Source of the DNA: Bacilli bacterium
GTDB lineage: Bacteria; Bacillota_I; Bacilli_A; ML615J-28; CAG-698
Assembly: GCA_023228385.1 (NCBI GenBank)
Contig: JALOBF010000069.1
Location: 1 to 7,743 of the forward strand
Length of the DNA: 7,743 nt
Direction of reading: 5' to 3'
The notes under the pieces: generated by a model
Told to the model about the DNA's origin: nothing
Databases searched by the model: none
Seen by the model: the letters and a program-made list of their open reading frames with translations, nothing else
Shown here: positions 6,532-7,743 of the stretch, in pieces
Layout of the letters: every line of letters starts with the position of its first letter
Numbering within the stretch: position 1 is the first letter of the stretch
Made by a program: the position numbers and the translations under genes

Positions 6532-6801
6532 TTTCTTACTGAAATAGGGGATATATAAGATTTGAAAATACTAAACAATTAACTGCATATGCAGGAATTG
6601 ACCCTATAATTTACCAATCAGGACAAATGAGTGGTGAACATTTAAAAATGTCGAAGAAAGGCAATAAACGTCTTAGAAGACTTTTGTATCTAGTTATTAC
6701 ATTCAATCAGGAATTTCTATAAAAAAAAGATGCAACAGTCATCTGGAATAAAATCCATGGTTGCATCATTTGCATGTGCCAATAAATTCCTTGTGTATTA
6801 A
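6532..6801 (+). pseudogene. Decayed C-terminal fragment of an IS110-family transposase
   Basis: Three reading-frame pieces read in order as the C-terminal Tnp domain (Transposase_20 region) of IS110-type DEDD/serine recombinases. Piece one (6532-6555) gives FLTEIGDI. Piece two (6558-6719) gives RFENTKQLTAYAGIDP, then IIYQSGQMSG and KKGNKRLRRLLYLV. Piece three (6718-6801) gives YKKKMQQ, then VASFACANKFLVY and a TAA. EIGDI-RF, QLTAYAGIDP-YQSG, KGNKRLRR and ACANK are family hallmarks. An apparent 1-nt loss at 6556-6557 and a further frame break near 6717-6720, with some internal deletion around FNQEF, break the frame. The N-terminal RuvC-like domain and most of the protein are absent: the window turns into the importer terminator only about 30 nt upstream. 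The fragment cannot encode an active enzyme. Family assignment is by motif recognition; exact ends are approximate. Confidence 0.82.
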
Positions 6802-6802
6802 C

Positions 6803-6842
6803 GGTACATTGTACCAATAAAACTACAAGAACATTATACCAA
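6803..6842 (+). repeat. 13-bp palindrome and imperfect direct repeat downstream of the IS remnant
   Basis: GGTACA-T-TGTACC (6803-6815) is a perfect palindrome with a 1-nt centre, starting one base after the last transposase stop codon. ACATTGTACCAA (6806-6817) recurs as ACATTATACCAA (6831-6842), offset by 25 nt with one mismatch. It may belong to the old right end of the IS or be a binding site; neither can be decided here. Confidence 0.4.
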
Positions 6843-6959
6843 AAGTTGAAGCAAAATTAAATAGATAAATCTCATTTTGTCCATTTTTTGAAAGATAACT
6901 GGACAACTTTTCTTATACCCTGAAATAATTATAATATCTATTGATTTATATTATCTAAT
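6843..6959. other. AT-rich intergenic DNA with no recognised gene
   Basis: Together with the IS remnant, this fills a 483-nt stretch (6477-6959) without an intact gene. It contains a 7-bp inverted repeat, TTGTCCA (6877-6883) and TGGACAA (6900-6906), with a 16-nt spacer, and an all-AT inverted repeat, ATAATAT (6931-6937) and ATATTAT (6948-6954). The latter lies just past the stop of the minus-strand gene and could be a weak terminator for it, but it lacks a clean T tract. I see no tRNA, ncRNA or small ORF here. Confidence 0.5.
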
Positions 6960-7619
6960 TTATTTACCTTTTGCTAATTGAGCAAAAAGATTAAATATTA
7001 TTTCACTTTCTTTGGCATCGGGTATCACTTCGGGATGCCATTGGATTCCGATAATCGGTAAATGACGATGAATAATGGCCTCTATTGTTCCGTCTTCGGC
7101 TCGGGCAATTACATCAAAGTCTGGGGCAATCCGATTTATTGCTTGATGATGGTAACTGTTAACCGCAATTTTTGTATTAAACGGCAATAAGCGATTTGTT
7201 TCCGTATAAACGATATGTCCTTCCTTTATATTACGATGGGTATCGCCGATGTCTTGATAAAGCGTGCCGCCAAAAAAAACATTTATTGCCTGATGACCGC
7301 GGCAAATACCAAGTAAGGGTTTTTTTGTGATTTTTGCATGTTCGACAATTTGTCGGTCGATTTTATCCATTGAAAGATTGCAGTTGATAGATTTACCGTT
7401 GTTTTCTTCTCCGAAGTATTTGGGGTCGATATCATAACCGCCGGTTATAAGAAAACAATCGCATAAACGCAATAATTTTTCCGGTTGTGGATTATCGATA
7501 TTAATCATAATTGCATTTAATTCGCGTGATATTAATTGTTTAACATAACGGGAGTTAACAAATTCTCTTTCAACATTTTCATGAGTCATCAACCGCGGAC
7601 TGATTCCTACAATTTTCAT
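6960..7619 (-). CDS. PuuD-like class I glutamine amidotransferase / gamma-glutamyl hydrolase (peptidase C26)
   Basis: Cytoplasmic hydrolase of 219 aa from the peptidase C26 branch of class I glutamine amidotransferases. Relatives such as PuuD cleave gamma-glutamyl amide bonds (for example gamma-glutamyl-GABA). The catalytic triad is complete: Cys106 in LLGICRGHQAIN (102-113), His194 and Glu196 in GIQWHPE (190-196). ITGGYDIDP (58-66) is the typical GGxDIxP loop, and NSYHHQAI (154-161) is another family mark. I chose the ATG at 7617-7619: AAAGGA lies about 7 nt upstream on the minus strand and the product starts MKIVGISPRL, as homologues do. A 21-residue upstream extension to 7682 is unlikely because it overlaps the predicted promoter. 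No polyamine or GABA genes flank it, so the substrate is unknown. It converges on the importer operon. Confidence 0.9.
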   Translation of the reverse strand: MKIVGISPRLMTHENVEREFVNSRYVKQLISRELNAIMINIDNPQPEKLLRLCDCFLITGGYDIDPKYFGEENNGKSINCNLSMDKIDRQIVEHAKITKKPLLGICRGHQAINVFFGGTLYQDIGDTHRNIKEGHIVYTETNRLLPFNTKIAVNSYHHQAINRIAPDFDVIARAEDGTIEAIIHRHLPIIGIQWHPEVIPDAKESEIIFNLFAQLAKGK

Positions 7620-7653
7620 AACTTTTCCTTTCTTCCGTTTTAAATCCTTTATA

Positions 7654-7682
7654 ATCATATCATAGTATGTAAAATAAAACAA
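7654..7682 (-). promoter_or_regulatory. Sigma-A-type promoter with extended -10 for the PuuD-like gene
   Basis: Read on the minus strand: -35 TTGTTT (7677-7682), a 17-nt spacer, then -10 TATGAT (7654-7659) preceded by TGA, giving the extended TGnTATGAT form. Transcription would begin near 7647, leaving a leader of about 28 nt before the ATG at 7619. This supports the shorter start. Confidence 0.65.
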
Positions 7683-7743
7683 TAATTTAAGTAAATTTTT
7701 TGATTTTCTCTGCTTGCCAATTTTTGTTATTTTTATTTTATTG

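Noticed and set aside
6877..6906. TTGTCCA/TGGACAA inverted repeat as a terminator or CRISPR-like unit
   Set aside because: A 7-bp stem with a 16-nt spacer, no clean T tract on either strand and no repetition; only noted as an inverted repeat.
6931..6954. All-AT hairpin as terminator of the minus-strand gene
   Set aside because: Only 7 A-T pairs with a 10-nt loop and no solid T run after it; it would be very weak.
7620..7682. N-terminal extension of the PuuD-like protein
   Set aside because: It overlaps a strong extended -10 promoter, reads through the SD, and adds residues not typical of the family.

Overview
The window comes from an A+T-rich bacterium using the standard bacterial code: TGA ends two genes and TGG encodes Trp. 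A and T dominate third codon positions, Shine-Dalgarno (SD) sites are strong, and TTG or GTG starts are common. The soluble YutG-like PgpA, lipoprotein-type solute-binding protein and Fmt suggest a low-G+C Firmicute or a Mollicute relative that kept UGA as stop. The exact taxon cannot be read from the sequence.

Positions 1-3840 (+) hold a compact housekeeping operon: possibly the tail of an upstream gene, then a PriA homologue, fmt (methionyl-tRNA formyltransferase) and a YutG/PgpA-type phosphatidylglycerophosphatase. Gaps are 14 nt or less, or the genes overlap. It closes with two near-identical tandem hairpin terminators (3813-3875). The most striking feature of the window is here: the PriA homologue keeps its DNA-binding fold and all eight zinc cysteines but has lost Walker A and the other hallmark helicase motifs, so it looks like a pseudohelicase.

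Positions 3900-6499 (+) hold a self-contained ABC importer operon: ATPase, one permease and a lipoprotein solute-binding protein, coupled by 11-nt and 4-nt overlaps. It has its own AT-rich promoter region and a strong terminator whose stem contains the last stop codon. The importer belongs to the ThiXYZ/SsuABC/TauABC-like group (NMT1/THI5-like binding protein). Its substrate cannot be deduced, and no recognisable riboswitch precedes it.

Positions 6500-6959 contain no intact gene. They hold a decayed C-terminal fragment of an IS110-family transposase with at least two frame breaks, then AT-rich DNA with a 13-bp palindrome and an imperfect direct repeat.

Positions 6960-7682 (-) hold a PuuD-like class I glutamine amidotransferase/peptidase C26 gene with an intact Cys-His-Glu triad and a good extended -10 promoter. 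It converges on the importer operon, with the IS remnant between them.
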